A stretch of DNA of 12,604 nucleotides, taken from Pseudomonadota bacterium. Lineage in GTDB: Bacteria; Pseudomonadota; Alphaproteobacteria; Caulobacterales; Caulobacteraceae. Where the stretch lies: assembly GCA_023428785.1 (NCBI GenBank), contig JAEYWU010000109.1, forward strand, positions 1-12,604, written 5' to 3'. Both the position numbers and the translations under genes were made by a program. The notes under the pieces are model-generated. The model was not told the DNA's origin, ran no database searches, and was given only the letters and a program-made list of their open reading frames with translations. Below, in pieces: positions 1 to 7,206 of this stretch (position 1 is its first letter; each line of letters begins with the position of its first letter).

Positions 1-747
1 TTCGGCCACCCGCCCCCGCCCCTCGACCGCGCGGCGGGACAGGTCGTTGAGGTTTTCGATCATCCGCGCGGAGGATTCATAGGCGCGCTGGATCTCGATG
101 AGGTTGGTGATCTGGACCAGAGTCTGGACGTTTGAGCCCTCGAGCATGCCTTGGCGGACAAAAACGTCCGGCGCATCGACCGGCTGCTCGTTGGACGTGT
201 TGCGATAGAGGCCGTCGCCGTCCTTGGACAAGACCGACAGAATGTCGAACCGGACCACGCCGAGCTGGCCGACCACGGCGCCCCCCTGGCTGATCGTGCC
301 GTCCTGGGCGATCGTCGGTTCGCCCTGCGCCGGATCGAGGATGATCTCGGCGCCGCCGTTGTCCAGAACGGGCAGGCCGTCGCGCATGGTCAGCCGACCC
401 TCGCCATCGGTGGTGAAGCCGCCGTCGCGGGTGTAGCGCTCTGGCCCGCCATCGGCCGCGCCGATGCGGAAGAAAGCGCCCTCACCCTCGATCGCGACAT
501 CAAGCGGCCGGCCGGTCTGGCGGATCGCGCCCTGGCTGAAGTCCCGGCCCACGCCCTGGTCCAGCACGAAGCTCGGCGCGCCATAGACGCCGTAGTTGCG
601 CGCGGCGCCGGCCTCTTCCTCTTCGAGGATCAGGCCTTCGACCTTGAAGCCGGTCGTATCGGCGTTCGCGATATTGTTGGCCACGATGTCCAGCTGACGC
701 CGAAGCGTCATCTGGCGGCTCAGGGCGATAAGGGCGGCGTTCTCCAC
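1..747 (-). CDS. flgF: flagellar basal-body rod protein FlgF (3' end outside window)
   Basis: Proximal rod protein of the flagellar basal body, exported by the flagellar type III system and assembled in the periplasm. Reading the minus strand from a GTG at 747 gives an uninterrupted frame of 249 codons to the window edge. The N-terminus carries the rod/hook signature around residues 21-35 (IVANNIANADTTGFK). The C-terminus has the typical rod helix with QITNLIEIQRAYESSARMIEN. This is about full family length, so the stop probably lies just outside the window. GTG 747 is chosen because an in-frame TAG lies at 775-777, no ATG or TTG lies between, and a GTGGAG Shine-Dalgarno sits 7 nt upstream. 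FlgF rather than FlgG is supported by length and by the divergent position next to fliL, as I recall from Caulobacter. A near-consensus sigma-54 promoter lies upstream, fitting a late (class III) flagellar gene. Confidence 0.94.
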   Translation of the reverse strand, partial: MENAALIALSRQMTLRRQLDIVANNIANADTTGFKVEGLILEEEEAGAARNYGVYGAPSFVLDQGVGRDFSQGAIRQTGRPLDVAIEGEGAFFRIGAADGGPERYTRDGGFTTDGEGRLTMRDGLPVLDNGGAEIILDPAQGEPTIAQDGTISQGGAVVGQLGVVRFDILSVLSKDGDGLYRNTSNEQPVDAPDVFVRQGMLEGSNVQTLVQITNLIEIQRAYESSARMIENLNDLSRRAVEGRGRVAE

Positions 748-754
748 GAACGGG

Positions 755-760
755 CTCCAC
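755..760 (-). promoter_or_regulatory. ribosome binding site that fixes the flgF GTG start
   Basis: The minus strand reads GTGGAG, then 7 nt, then GTG at 747. With the in-frame stop just upstream, this makes GTG 747 the only reasonable start for flgF. Confidence 0.7.
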
Positions 761-784
761 GGAATTTGCTCGGGCTAATCCCAA

Positions 785-799
785 GCAAGGGCCGCGCCA
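785..799 (-). promoter_or_regulatory. sigma-54 (-24/-12) promoter for flgF
   Basis: The minus strand reads TGGCGCG-GCCC-TTGC. This matches the RpoN consensus TGGCACG-N4-TTGC at every defined position except one (A to G), with exact GG/GC spacing. The -12 element ends at 785, so transcription would start near 773-774 and leave an untranslated leader of about 27 nt before the flgF GTG. In Caulobacter, late flagellar rod and hook operons are sigma-54 dependent and activated by FlbD, so position and orientation both fit. Start-site mapping has not been done here. Confidence 0.82.
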
Positions 800-864
800 G
801 TATAGTTAACGCCTGTTTCGCAAGGGATCGTCGCGTCAAAGGCCTTGCCGCGTTAACCGTACAC

Positions 865-883
865 CCGGGCAAAATCTGCCGGG
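865..883. promoter_or_regulatory. imperfect inverted repeat, possible FlbD (ftr-like) enhancer
   Basis: CCGGGCA-AAATC-TGCCGGG is an inverted repeat with 7-nt arms (6 of 7 paired) and a 5-nt centre. It lies about 75-90 bp upstream of the sigma-54 core promoter of flgF. That is a reasonable distance for a sigma-54 activator site. GGCA...TGCC arms resemble my recollection of Caulobacter ftr elements bound by FlbD. A looser TTGCCGC half-site lies at 845-851. The FlbD assignment is inferred from form and context only. Confidence 0.4.
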
Positions 884-885
884 AT

Positions 886-902
886 TGAAGAGATCGTTAA
901 CC
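886..902 (+). promoter_or_regulatory. CtrA-like box upstream of fliL
   Basis: The sequence TGAA-GAGATCG-TTAA-CC matches the CtrA box spacing TTAA-N7-TTAA with one mismatch in the first half. Caulobacter class II flagellar operons, including fliLM, are CtrA-activated, with the box overlapping -35. A weak -10-like element (GGTTAGGG, about 923-930) lies about 20 bp downstream, placing the transcription start near 935. This supports the fliL start at 952 rather than at 916. Confidence 0.5.
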
Positions 903-951
903 AAACCCGGACGAAATGGCCGGGTTAGGGACGAGTCCGGGTCGGCGCGCG

Positions 952-1605
952 ATGTTCAAGTTCGGCAAGAAGAAGGACAAGGCCGCCGAAGAGGCGACCT
1001 CGACCGAGGTCGTGCCGGCCGAAGGCGCCGAGGGCGCTGAAGGCGAAGCCACGCCCAAGAAGAAGAAGCTTCCTCTCTTAGTGATCCTGGCGGCCGCCGG
1101 GGTTGTCGTTCTGGGCGGCGGCGGCGCCGCAGCCTTCTTTCTGTTCATGCAACCGGCCTCCGCCGACGAGCACGGCGAGGCTCCGGCCGACCACGCTCCT
1201 GAGAAAAAGGGCGGGGACCACGGCGGCGGCGGCGGCGGCCACGGCGGCGCCAGTGGCGGCGAGGACGGCGAACTGGGCGTGATCCGCGAAGGGCCGGACG
1301 GCGTGACCTTCCTGACGCTCCCGGACATCATCGTGAACATTCAGACGGCTGACGGGCGGCCGACCTTCCTCAAGCTGACCCTGACGCTCGAGATGGAGGA
1401 TCCGAACCTCGCCTATCATCTCCAGTCCGAGAGCCCGCGCCTGAACGACATGCTTCAGACCTTCCTGCGCGAGCTGCGTCCGGAAGACCTGGCGGGATCG
1501 GCCGGCAGCTTCCAGCTCCGTCAGGAAATCCTGCGCCGCGTAAACCTGGTGGCCGCGCCCGAAGAGGTGGACGCGGTTCTGATTGAAGAGATGCTGATCC
1601 AGTGA
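952..1605 (+). CDS. fliL: flagellar basal body-associated protein FliL
   Basis: FliL is a single-pass inner-membrane protein whose periplasmic domain surrounds or supports the stator and is needed for motility in Caulobacter. The 217-residue product has a Lys-rich cytoplasmic start (MFKFGKKKD), an acidic stretch, and one membrane helix at about residues 41-64. A Gly/His-rich linker follows at about 80-103. The FliL domain ends the protein, with FLTLPDIIVNI, FLKLTLTLEM and the C-terminal EEMLIQ. ATG 952 is chosen over the in-frame ATG 916 because it gives a conventional basic N-terminus and because 916 would lie at or before the expected transcription start. Neither start has a strong Shine-Dalgarno. 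The stop overlaps the fliM start (GTGA), so the two are co-translated in one operon. Confidence 0.93.
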   Translation: MFKFGKKKDKAAEEATSTEVVPAEGAEGAEGEATPKKKKLPLLVILAAAGVVVLGGGGAAAFFLFMQPASADEHGEAPADHAPEKKGGDHGGGGGGHGGASGGEDGELGVIREGPDGVTFLTLPDIIVNIQTADGRPTFLKLTLTLEMEDPNLAYHLQSESPRLNDMLQTFLRELRPEDLAGSAGSFQLRQEILRRVNLVAAPEEVDAVLIEEMLIQ

Positions 1606-2675
1606 CCGAAGAGGCAGAAGCCCTCTCCCAGGCCGCCATGGCCGCCGCGATGGAAGGCGGCGGCTCGGAAGCGACCATGTCCGGCACAGGCGAGCGCATC
1701 CTGAACCAGGATGAGATCGACAGCCTTCTGGGCTTCGACATCTCGGGCGACGACGACGCCGAACGCTCCGGCATCCGGGCGATCATCAACTCGGCCCTGG
1801 TCTCCTACGAGCGCTTGCCGATGCTCGAGATCGTCTTCGACCGGCTGGTCCGGTTGATGACGACCTCGCTCAGGAACTTCACCTCGGACAATGTCGAGGT
1901 CTCGCTCGACAACATCTCGTCGATCCGGTTCGGTGACTATCTGAACTCGATCCCGCTTCCGGCGATCCTGGCCGTCTTCCGCGCCGAGGAACTGGACAAT
2001 TTCGGCCTGCTGACGGTTGATTCCAATCTGATCTATTCGATCGTGGACGTGCTGCTCGGCGGCCGTCGCGGCACTGCGGCCCTGCGCATCGAGGGGCGAC
2101 CCTACACGACCATTGAGCGAGTGCTGGTCCAGCGGATGGTCGAGGTGATCCTGAACGACGCCCGCCAGGCCTTCGAGCCCCTGACGCCGGTGCATTTCAA
2201 CCTGGACCGCCTCGAGACCAATCCGCGCTTCGCCGCCATCGCGCGTCCGGCCAATGCCGCCATCCTGGTCAAGCTGCGCATCGACATGGAAGATCGTGGC
2301 GGACGCGTCGAGCTCCTGCTGCCCTATGCGACGCTGGAGCCCATCCGCAAGCTGCTGCTGCAGCAGTTCATGGGTGAGAAGTTCGGCCGCGACAACATCT
2401 GGGAAGGCCACCTGGCCACCGAGCTGTGGGGCACCAATGTCGAGGTTCGTGCGGTGCTCGACGAACAGGCCGTGCCGCTGTCGACCATCCTCAATCTCGA
2501 GGTCGGCCAGACCCTGATGCTCAACGCCACACCCGACAGTGATGTCGATGTGCGCTGCGGCTCCATCCCACTGACCCGGGGCCGCATGGGCCGCCGGGGC
2601 TCCAACATTGCCGTACGCGTGACCGCGCCCCTGACGCCGGCCGCCGCGCGAGCCATCACGGGAGGCGCACGATGA
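1602..2675 (+). CDS. fliM: flagellar motor switch protein FliM
   Basis: FliM is the C-ring switch protein that receives CheY-type signals and, with FliG and FliN, sets rotation. The 357-residue product shows the CheY-binding motif QDEIDSLLGF near residues 36-45 and a CheC-like middle domain from about 55 to 245. A conserved LLGG lies at 151-154. A C-terminal SpoA/FliN-like domain spans about 275-342. The GTG start at 1602 overlaps the fliL stop, with a weak GAAGAG 11 nt upstream. In-frame ATGs at 1638, 1650 and 1677 are alternatives; all retain the EIDSLL motif. The Ala-rich first 25 residues are longer than in many FliM proteins, so a later start is possible. The stop overlaps the next gene's ATG. 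Confidence 0.96.
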   Translation: MTEEAEALSQAAMAAAMEGGGSEATMSGTGERILNQDEIDSLLGFDISGDDDAERSGIRAIINSALVSYERLPMLEIVFDRLVRLMTTSLRNFTSDNVEVSLDNISSIRFGDYLNSIPLPAILAVFRAEELDNFGLLTVDSNLIYSIVDVLLGGRRGTAALRIEGRPYTTIERVLVQRMVEVILNDARQAFEPLTPVHFNLDRLETNPRFAAIARPANAAILVKLRIDMEDRGGRVELLLPYATLEPIRKLLLQQFMGEKFGRDNIWEGHLATELWGTNVEVRAVLDEQAVPLSTILNLEVGQTLMLNATPDSDVDVRCGSIPLTRGRMGRRGSNIAVRVTAPLTPAAARAITGGAR

Positions 2676-3169
2676 GCATGACCGGCGTCATCATGGATCT
2701 CGTCCTTATCGGGCTCATTCTCGCGGCCATCGGCTTTGGGTTGCGGCTTGAGAAGAAGCTCCGCGCCCTGCGCGAGGGTCAGGAAGGCTTCGCCAAGGCG
2801 GTCGCCGAACTGAACGTCGCCGCCGGGCGCGCTGAAGCCGCGATGAGCCAGCTCCGAGCCGCCAGCGAAGAAACCGACCTTCTGCATGAGCGGATCGTCG
2901 CCGCCCGTACCCTCAAGGCTGAACTGGAGGCGTTGGTGTCTCGCGGTCGGACAGCATCCACCCAAGCGGCGCCCAGCGCGGCGCCTGCCGCTGTCGAGCC
3001 CCGCATTTCCGCTATCCAGCCGCCGGTTTCGACTGAACGGCTGCTGCAGGCCCTGGCCGAGCGCCGCATCGAAGATTTGCCCCTGACGCGACCGGCGTCC
3101 CCGGCGCCCGTCCGGCGCACCTTGCCGGAAGACGATCTGTTCGAGGCCCCGGCCCGGCGACGGGCCTAG
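2672..3169 (+). CDS. pflI: PflI-like flagellar positioning membrane protein (DUF6468 type)
   Basis: The 165-residue product has an N-terminal membrane helix (about residues 6-24), then a charged coiled coil (about 26-95) and a Pro/Ala/Arg-rich tail. This is the layout of PflI from Caulobacter, a bitopic protein that acts early in placing the flagellum at the pole. In Caulobacter, as I recall, pflI also lies directly downstream of fliM. The gene begins at ATG 2672, overlaps the fliM stop by 4 bp, and has a strong GGGAGG 6 nt upstream, so it belongs to the fliL-fliM operon. The identification rests on architecture and position plus memory of the family. The sequence itself is low in distinctive motifs. 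Confidence 0.68.
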   Translation: MSMTGVIMDLVLIGLILAAIGFGLRLEKKLRALREGQEGFAKAVAELNVAAGRAEAAMSQLRAASEETDLLHERIVAARTLKAELEALVSRGRTASTQAAPSAAPAAVEPRISAIQPPVSTERLLQALAERRIEDLPLTRPASPAPVRRTLPEDDLFEAPARRRA

Positions 3170-3181
3170 GAGAACGCGTAA

Positions 3182-4036
3182 GTGAGCCGCATTCCCCGTA
3201 TCCTCCCTCTGGTGGCTATTGCCCTCGCGGGCGTAGCCGCCGTTCGACTGATCGGCGCGGGCCCCGGTCTGTTCCAGGGCGCCCAGGCGTGGGCTGAGGA
3301 GGCGGTCGAGAGCGCTTCGGAGACGGCCGCCGGCGAAGGGGCCGCCAGCGACGGGCCGCCGCCGCGCGCCGCCTGCGCCATCCCGGTCGAGGAACTGGCC
3401 CGTCAGGCCGGCCTCTCGCCCGCGGAGCTGCGCATCCTGCAGAACCTGTCCGAGCGGCGCGGTGAGCTGGACGCGCGCGACGTGGACTTTGACACCCAAC
3501 TGCCGCTGCTGATCGCCGCCGAGGCCAAGGCCCAGGAGCGGATTGACGAACTGACGGCGCTGCGGACCGAGATCCAGGGCCTGTTGGGACAGGTCTCCGA
3601 GCGCGAGCAGGCCGAGATCGACCGTCTGGTCCAGGTCTATCAGGCCATGCGGCCGCGCGACGCCGCCCCGGTCTTCGCCACGCTCGACGACGAGGTGCGC
3701 CTGCCGGTCGCCGCCGCCATGCGTCCGCGCGCCCTGGCCGCCATCATGGCTGAGATGGACCCGGCCGCCGCCCGGATCCTGACCCAGCGCCTGGCCGCGC
3801 GCTTCAACGCCCAGGCCATGGCCGCGCGGGCCGCCGACGACGAGGCCGCCGACGCCTCCACCCCTGCGCCAATCCAGCCGGCCGCACCGCCGCCGGCCGC
3901 CAGCCGACCGACCCGGCCGCCGGCGCCGCGCTCGACCCGGACACCGCCGCCCGCGGCCGAGAGAACGCCTGACGAGACGCCAGAGCCGACGCCTCCCGCC
4001 AGCCAGCCAGACCAGCCGCGGGTGTCAGTCAACTAA
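3182..4036 (+). CDS. motE: MotE-family flagellar motor protein (MgtE_N-like domain)
   Basis: The 284-residue product has an N-terminal hydrophobic segment (about residues 7-26) that is a signal peptide or anchor. A coiled-coil helix at about 108-152 comes next. An MgtE-intracellular-N-like helical motif spans about 154-206: MRPRDAAPVFATLDDEV, then MRPRALAAIMAEMDP and LTQRLA. This combination is MotE, a periplasmic protein first described in rhizobia as a MotC chaperone and widely found in alphaproteobacterial flagellar clusters. The last 65 residues are Pro/Ala/Thr-rich and probably disordered. The GTG start at 3182 has a good AGGAGA 8 nt upstream that overlaps the stop of the previous gene, and the 12-bp gap implies co-transcription. 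The family call is firm; the exact role in this organism is inferred. Confidence 0.82.
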   Translation: MSRIPRILPLVAIALAGVAAVRLIGAGPGLFQGAQAWAEEAVESASETAAGEGAASDGPPPRAACAIPVEELARQAGLSPAELRILQNLSERRGELDARDVDFDTQLPLLIAAEAKAQERIDELTALRTEIQGLLGQVSEREQAEIDRLVQVYQAMRPRDAAPVFATLDDEVRLPVAAAMRPRALAAIMAEMDPAAARILTQRLAARFNAQAMAARAADDEAADASTPAPIQPAAPPPAASRPTRPPAPRSTRTPPPAAERTPDETPEPTPPASQPDQPRVSVN

Positions 4037-4089
4037 GGCTCAGCGCATCGGGCGCCAGCTCGGATTTAAGCCGCCCTGCGACCCCGTCA

Positions 4090-4131
4090 TTAACGCCGCC
4101 CTAACCGCGTCCATTCACCTTGCGCTAGATG
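4090..4131 (+). promoter_or_regulatory. CtrA box with -10 element before the TPR gene
   Basis: TTAA-CGCCGCC-CTAA at 4090-4104 matches the CtrA consensus TTAA-N7-TTAA with one mismatch, and CC follows. GCTAGATG at 4124-4131 matches 7 of 8 positions of the Caulobacter housekeeping -10 (GCTANAWC). It lies about 17-19 bp downstream of the second half-site. Together they look like a class II flagellar, cell-cycle-controlled promoter separating the TPR gene from the fliL-motE operon. The -10 overlaps the only usable ATG of the TPR gene (4129), which is a conflict described in the findings. Confidence 0.5.
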
Positions 4132-6951
4132 GCCGGGGTCCGATCCAGAACCACGCGGCGCCTTGCGCGCGCCACTGTCGCGGCTGCCGCCGCCGGCGCG
4201 GTCGCGCTCGCGCCCGTCCCGATGGCCTGGGCCGCGCCCGGCGACCCCATCGACATCCGACTGGGCACTAACCGCGACTTCTCGCGCATCGAGTTCGCCG
4301 GACCGATCGGATCGCGCGCCCGCATTCGCCAGGACGGACAGTCTGTCATCGTCCGCGTGGGCTCGACTGCCGCGCCCGACCTGTCTCTCATCCGGATTAA
4401 TCCGCCAGCCGGGGTCACCAGCGTCGAGACCCGTGCCGTCCAGGGCGGTACGGAAATCATTCTGGCGCTGCAGCCTGGCGCCACTGCTCGCCACGGACAG
4501 GCCGACGGAGTCGCCTACCTCAACGTCTTTCCGGCCGGGCCCGACGGCGCGCCTTCGGCGGCTGCGCCTGCGAGCGACGTGGTCCCGGTCAGCCTGGAGG
4601 TCAACGACGGCCACCTGTCGCTCGCCTTCGACTGGCGCCGCCAGGTTCCCGCTGCCGTCTTCCGGCGCGGCGACGCCGTGTGGGTGGTCTTCGACGGCTC
4701 GGCCCGGCTCGATCTGGATGAGCCGGCCCAGGGCCTGGGTCCCGCCCGCTCGATCCGCTGGGTGCGCGGTGAAAACTTCACGGCGGTGCGCATCGAGGCG
4801 CCGTCTTCGGCGCGCCCGTCGGCCCGCCTCGAAGGGGGTCGCTGGACCGTAACGCTGGGCCCGCGCGTAGCCGAGCCGGAGTCACCCATCACCCTGGCCC
4901 GCGACGATGACACCGGCCCGACCGCCATGACGGCGGCCGTGCCCGGCGCGACCCGGGTTCTCTGGATCCAGGATCCGACGATCGGTGACCGAATCGGGGT
5001 CGTCACCGCCGCCGGCCCGACCAAGGGCCTGCAATCCGGGCGTCGCCTCGTTGACCTCACCCTGCTGCCCACAGCCCAGGGCTTGGCCCTCACGCCGACT
5101 GCCGAGGATCTGAGCGTGGTCGTCGCCGGGGACCTCGTGCGCATCGGACGCCCGTCCGGGCTGAGCCTGTCGTCGCCGCAGGACAGTCTGGCGCCGGGCC
5201 ATGCCGCCCCGGAAGGCCCCCGCGCCGCCGCCTTGCCGGCGCTGATCCTGTCGGAGTGGTCCGACTTGGGAGAGGCCCGGTTCTCGGCGCGCTACCGCCA
5301 GCTCCAGTCGGCGGCGGCGCACGAGGCCCAGCAGGGAGACAACGCCCCTGTCGAAGCTCGTCTCAGCCTCGCGCGCTTTCTGGTTGGCTCGGGTCTGCAC
5401 TATGAGGCGATCGGCGTGCTCAACGCCCTCGTCCAGGCTGATGAGCGTCTGGGCGCGGACGCGGAGGTCAGGGGCCTGAGAGGATCAGCGCGCGCCGCCA
5501 TAGGCCGACTGTCCGAAGCGCGGGCCGACTTCGCCTCGGGGCCTCTGGTCGGCGACCGGTCTGCCGCCGTGTGGCGCGGCTATATCGCCGCCCGTCAGGG
5601 CGAGTGGCAGCAGGCCCGCGAAGCCTTCGCCGAGGGGCGGACCGCCGTCGACGCCTTCCCCCCCGAGTGGCGTGCGCGCTTCGCCGCCGCCCATGCTGAA
5701 GCCGCATTGCATCTGGAAGATCAGGAGGCGGCCCAGGCCCTGATCGAATACGCGCTCAGCCAGGATGTCGGGCCGCGCGAACAACTGATGATCCGCCTGG
5801 TCCAGGCGCGCCTGTTCGAGGCGAAGGGCGATCACGCCCGCGCACTGCGCGTCTTCCAGGCCGTGGCCACCGCCCCCTTCGACGACCTGGCCGTGCCGGC
5901 CTCGCTGAACGCCGCCCGGCTTCAGCTCTCCGCCGGCGGTATCACGCCGGCTCAGGCGATCCAGCGGATGGAGCCGTTGCGCTGGCGCTGGCGCGGCGAC
6001 GCCGCCGAGCTGGAGGTCGTACGTACGCTGGGCGCCGTCTATCTGGACCAGGGCCGCTACCGCGAAGCGCTCGAGGTGCTGCGTGGCGCGGGCAATCGTA
6101 TGCCCGACCTGCCCCAGTCGGCTGAACTGCAGGCCGATCTGTCCAACGCCTTCCGCGCCCTCTTCCTTGAGGGCGCCGCAGACGGCCTGCAGCCGATCCA
6201 GGCCGTTGGCCTGTTTGAGGACTTCCGGGACCTTACGCCGCCTGGGGCCGAGGGTGACGACATGGTGCGCCGCCTGGCCCGGCGCCTGGTCGACCTGGAT
6301 CTGCTCGACCGGGCCGCCGCCCTGTTGGAATATCAGGTCGAGCACCGGCTGGACGGAGTGGCCGCCGCCGATGTCGCCACCGACGCCGCGTCGATCCGGT
6401 TGATGAACCGCGAGCCTCAGAAGGCCCTCGAGAACATCTGGAACTCCCGCACAACCATCCTGCCTACCGCCCTTCAGGCGGAGCGCCGCGTCGTCGAGGC
6501 CCGGGCCCTGCTCATGCTGGGCCGCTACGACCATGCACTGGAAGTGCTCGGCCCTGACAGCTCCTCGGACGCCCAGGCCGTGCGGGCCGACATCCTGTGG
6601 AAACAGGAATCCTGGGTCGAGGCCGCGAGCTTGTACGAAGCGAGCCTCGGCGGACGCTGGGAGACGCCTGGCACACGGCTGTCGGCCGGCGAAGAGACCC
6701 GGCTGATCCGCGCCGGCATCGGGTATTCGCTGGGTCACGAGGCGGCGGCGCTCGCGCGGCTCGGCCAACGCTACCGTCCGTTCCTGCAGGGCGCCCGAAA
6801 TGCCGACGCCCTGCGGCTGGCCCTGGCCGGTCCTGAGGATATGGCCGGGCTGCGCGACGCCCAGGGGCTGACCCAGAGCATCGACACCTTCGCTGGATGG
6901 GTTTCCCAGGCCCGCGCCGCTTTCCGCGCCCAGCTCGACGCCGAGACCTGA
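4129..6951 (+). CDS. large exported tetratricopeptide-repeat protein, flagellar-cluster associated
   Basis: The function is not known to me. The 940-residue product starts with an Arg-rich n-region and an Ala-rich hydrophobic core (about residues 17-31), ending in an Ala-Trp-Ala cleavage site near residue 35. It should therefore be periplasmic or membrane-attached. Residues about 40-135 and 152-250 look like two beta-rich modules; the first, with DIRLGTNRDFSRIEF, resembles an AMIN-type fold. From about residue 400 to 870 the protein is helical, with repeated TPR-like pairs such as GDHARALRVFQAVATAP and YLDQGRYREALEVL. It follows motE after a 92-bp gap holding a CtrA-like promoter. That suggests an envelope scaffold made at the same cell-cycle stage as the motor. 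ATG 4129 is the first possible start because an in-frame TAG is at 4126-4128. Confidence 0.85.
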   Translation: MAGVRSRTTRRLARATVAAAAAGAVALAPVPMAWAAPGDPIDIRLGTNRDFSRIEFAGPIGSRARIRQDGQSVIVRVGSTAAPDLSLIRINPPAGVTSVETRAVQGGTEIILALQPGATARHGQADGVAYLNVFPAGPDGAPSAAAPASDVVPVSLEVNDGHLSLAFDWRRQVPAAVFRRGDAVWVVFDGSARLDLDEPAQGLGPARSIRWVRGENFTAVRIEAPSSARPSARLEGGRWTVTLGPRVAEPESPITLARDDDTGPTAMTAAVPGATRVLWIQDPTIGDRIGVVTAAGPTKGLQSGRRLVDLTLLPTAQGLALTPTAEDLSVVVAGDLVRIGRPSGLSLSSPQDSLAPGHAAPEGPRAAALPALILSEWSDLGEARFSARYRQLQSAAAHEAQQGDNAPVEARLSLARFLVGSGLHYEAIGVLNALVQADERLGADAEVRGLRGSARAAIGRLSEARADFASGPLVGDRSAAVWRGYIAARQGEWQQAREAFAEGRTAVDAFPPEWRARFAAAHAEAALHLEDQEAAQALIEYALSQDVGPREQLMIRLVQARLFEAKGDHARALRVFQAVATAPFDDLAVPASLNAARLQLSAGGITPAQAIQRMEPLRWRWRGDAAELEVVRTLGAVYLDQGRYREALEVLRGAGNRMPDLPQSAELQADLSNAFRALFLEGAADGLQPIQAVGLFEDFRDLTPPGAEGDDMVRRLARRLVDLDLLDRAAALLEYQVEHRLDGVAAADVATDAASIRLMNREPQKALENIWNSRTTILPTALQAERRVVEARALLMLGRYDHALEVLGPDSSSDAQAVRADILWKQESWVEAASLYEASLGGRWETPGTRLSAGEETRLIRAGIGYSLGHEAAALARLGQRYRPFLQGARNADALRLALAGPEDMAGLRDAQGLTQSIDTFAGWVSQARAAFRAQLDAET

Positions 6952-6993
6952 GGCGACTGGCGAAGCGGGCGCTGAGACCTTATCCTCAAGCCC

Positions 6994-7206
6994 ATGAACG
7001 CCCACGATCCCGATCTCGGCCAGCCGGCCCAACTTCACTATGGCGATGGTGAGTTCGTCGTCCTCAAGCCCGGCCGCTTCGTGATCTGCGCCGTGAGCGG
7101 CCAGCGCATACCGTTGGACTCGTTGCGCTACTGGTCCCCCGAGAAGCAGGAAGCCTACGCCGGTGTGGCCGAGGCCATGGAGGGCATGGGGGTCGCCGGG
7201 CGATGA
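6994..7206 (+). CDS. DUF2093 domain-containing small protein
   Basis: This 70-residue soluble protein has no signal peptide or membrane segment. Its core contains YGDGEFVVLKPGRFVICAV, then SGQRIPLDSLRYWSPEKQEAY. These are the hallmarks I recall of DUF2093, a short alphaproteobacterial family of unknown function. The full family length is present. The gene lies 42 bp after the TPR gene, and its stop overlaps the start of the M23 gene (ATGA), so translation of the two is probably coupled. No strong Shine-Dalgarno precedes ATG 6994. Confidence 0.82.
   Translation: MNAHDPDLGQPAQLHYGDGEFVVLKPGRFVICAVSGQRIPLDSLRYWSPEKQEAYAGVAEAMEGMGVAGR

Noticed and set aside
151..888. Long open frame on the plus strand opposite flgF
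   Set aside because: It is antisense to a clear flgF. Frames of this size arise readily in GC-rich codon use, and it has no recognisable domain.
916..951. Upstream ATG at 916 as the fliL start
   Set aside because: It adds 12 residues (MAGLGTSPGRRA), lacks a Shine-Dalgarno, and lies at or before the expected transcription start. ATG 952 gives a typical FliL N-terminus.
1521..2411. Long minus-strand frame opposite fliM
   Set aside because: Shadow of fliM. The opposite strand has full FliM conservation.
2324..3499. 391-codon minus-strand frame across fliM, pflI and motE
   Set aside because: It spans three well-supported plus-strand genes, is rich in Gly/Arg/Gln as shadows are, and has no domain.
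5485..7038. 517-codon minus-strand frame opposite the TPR gene
   Set aside because: The TPR frame carries clear repeats and a signal peptide. The opposite frame is a compositional shadow.
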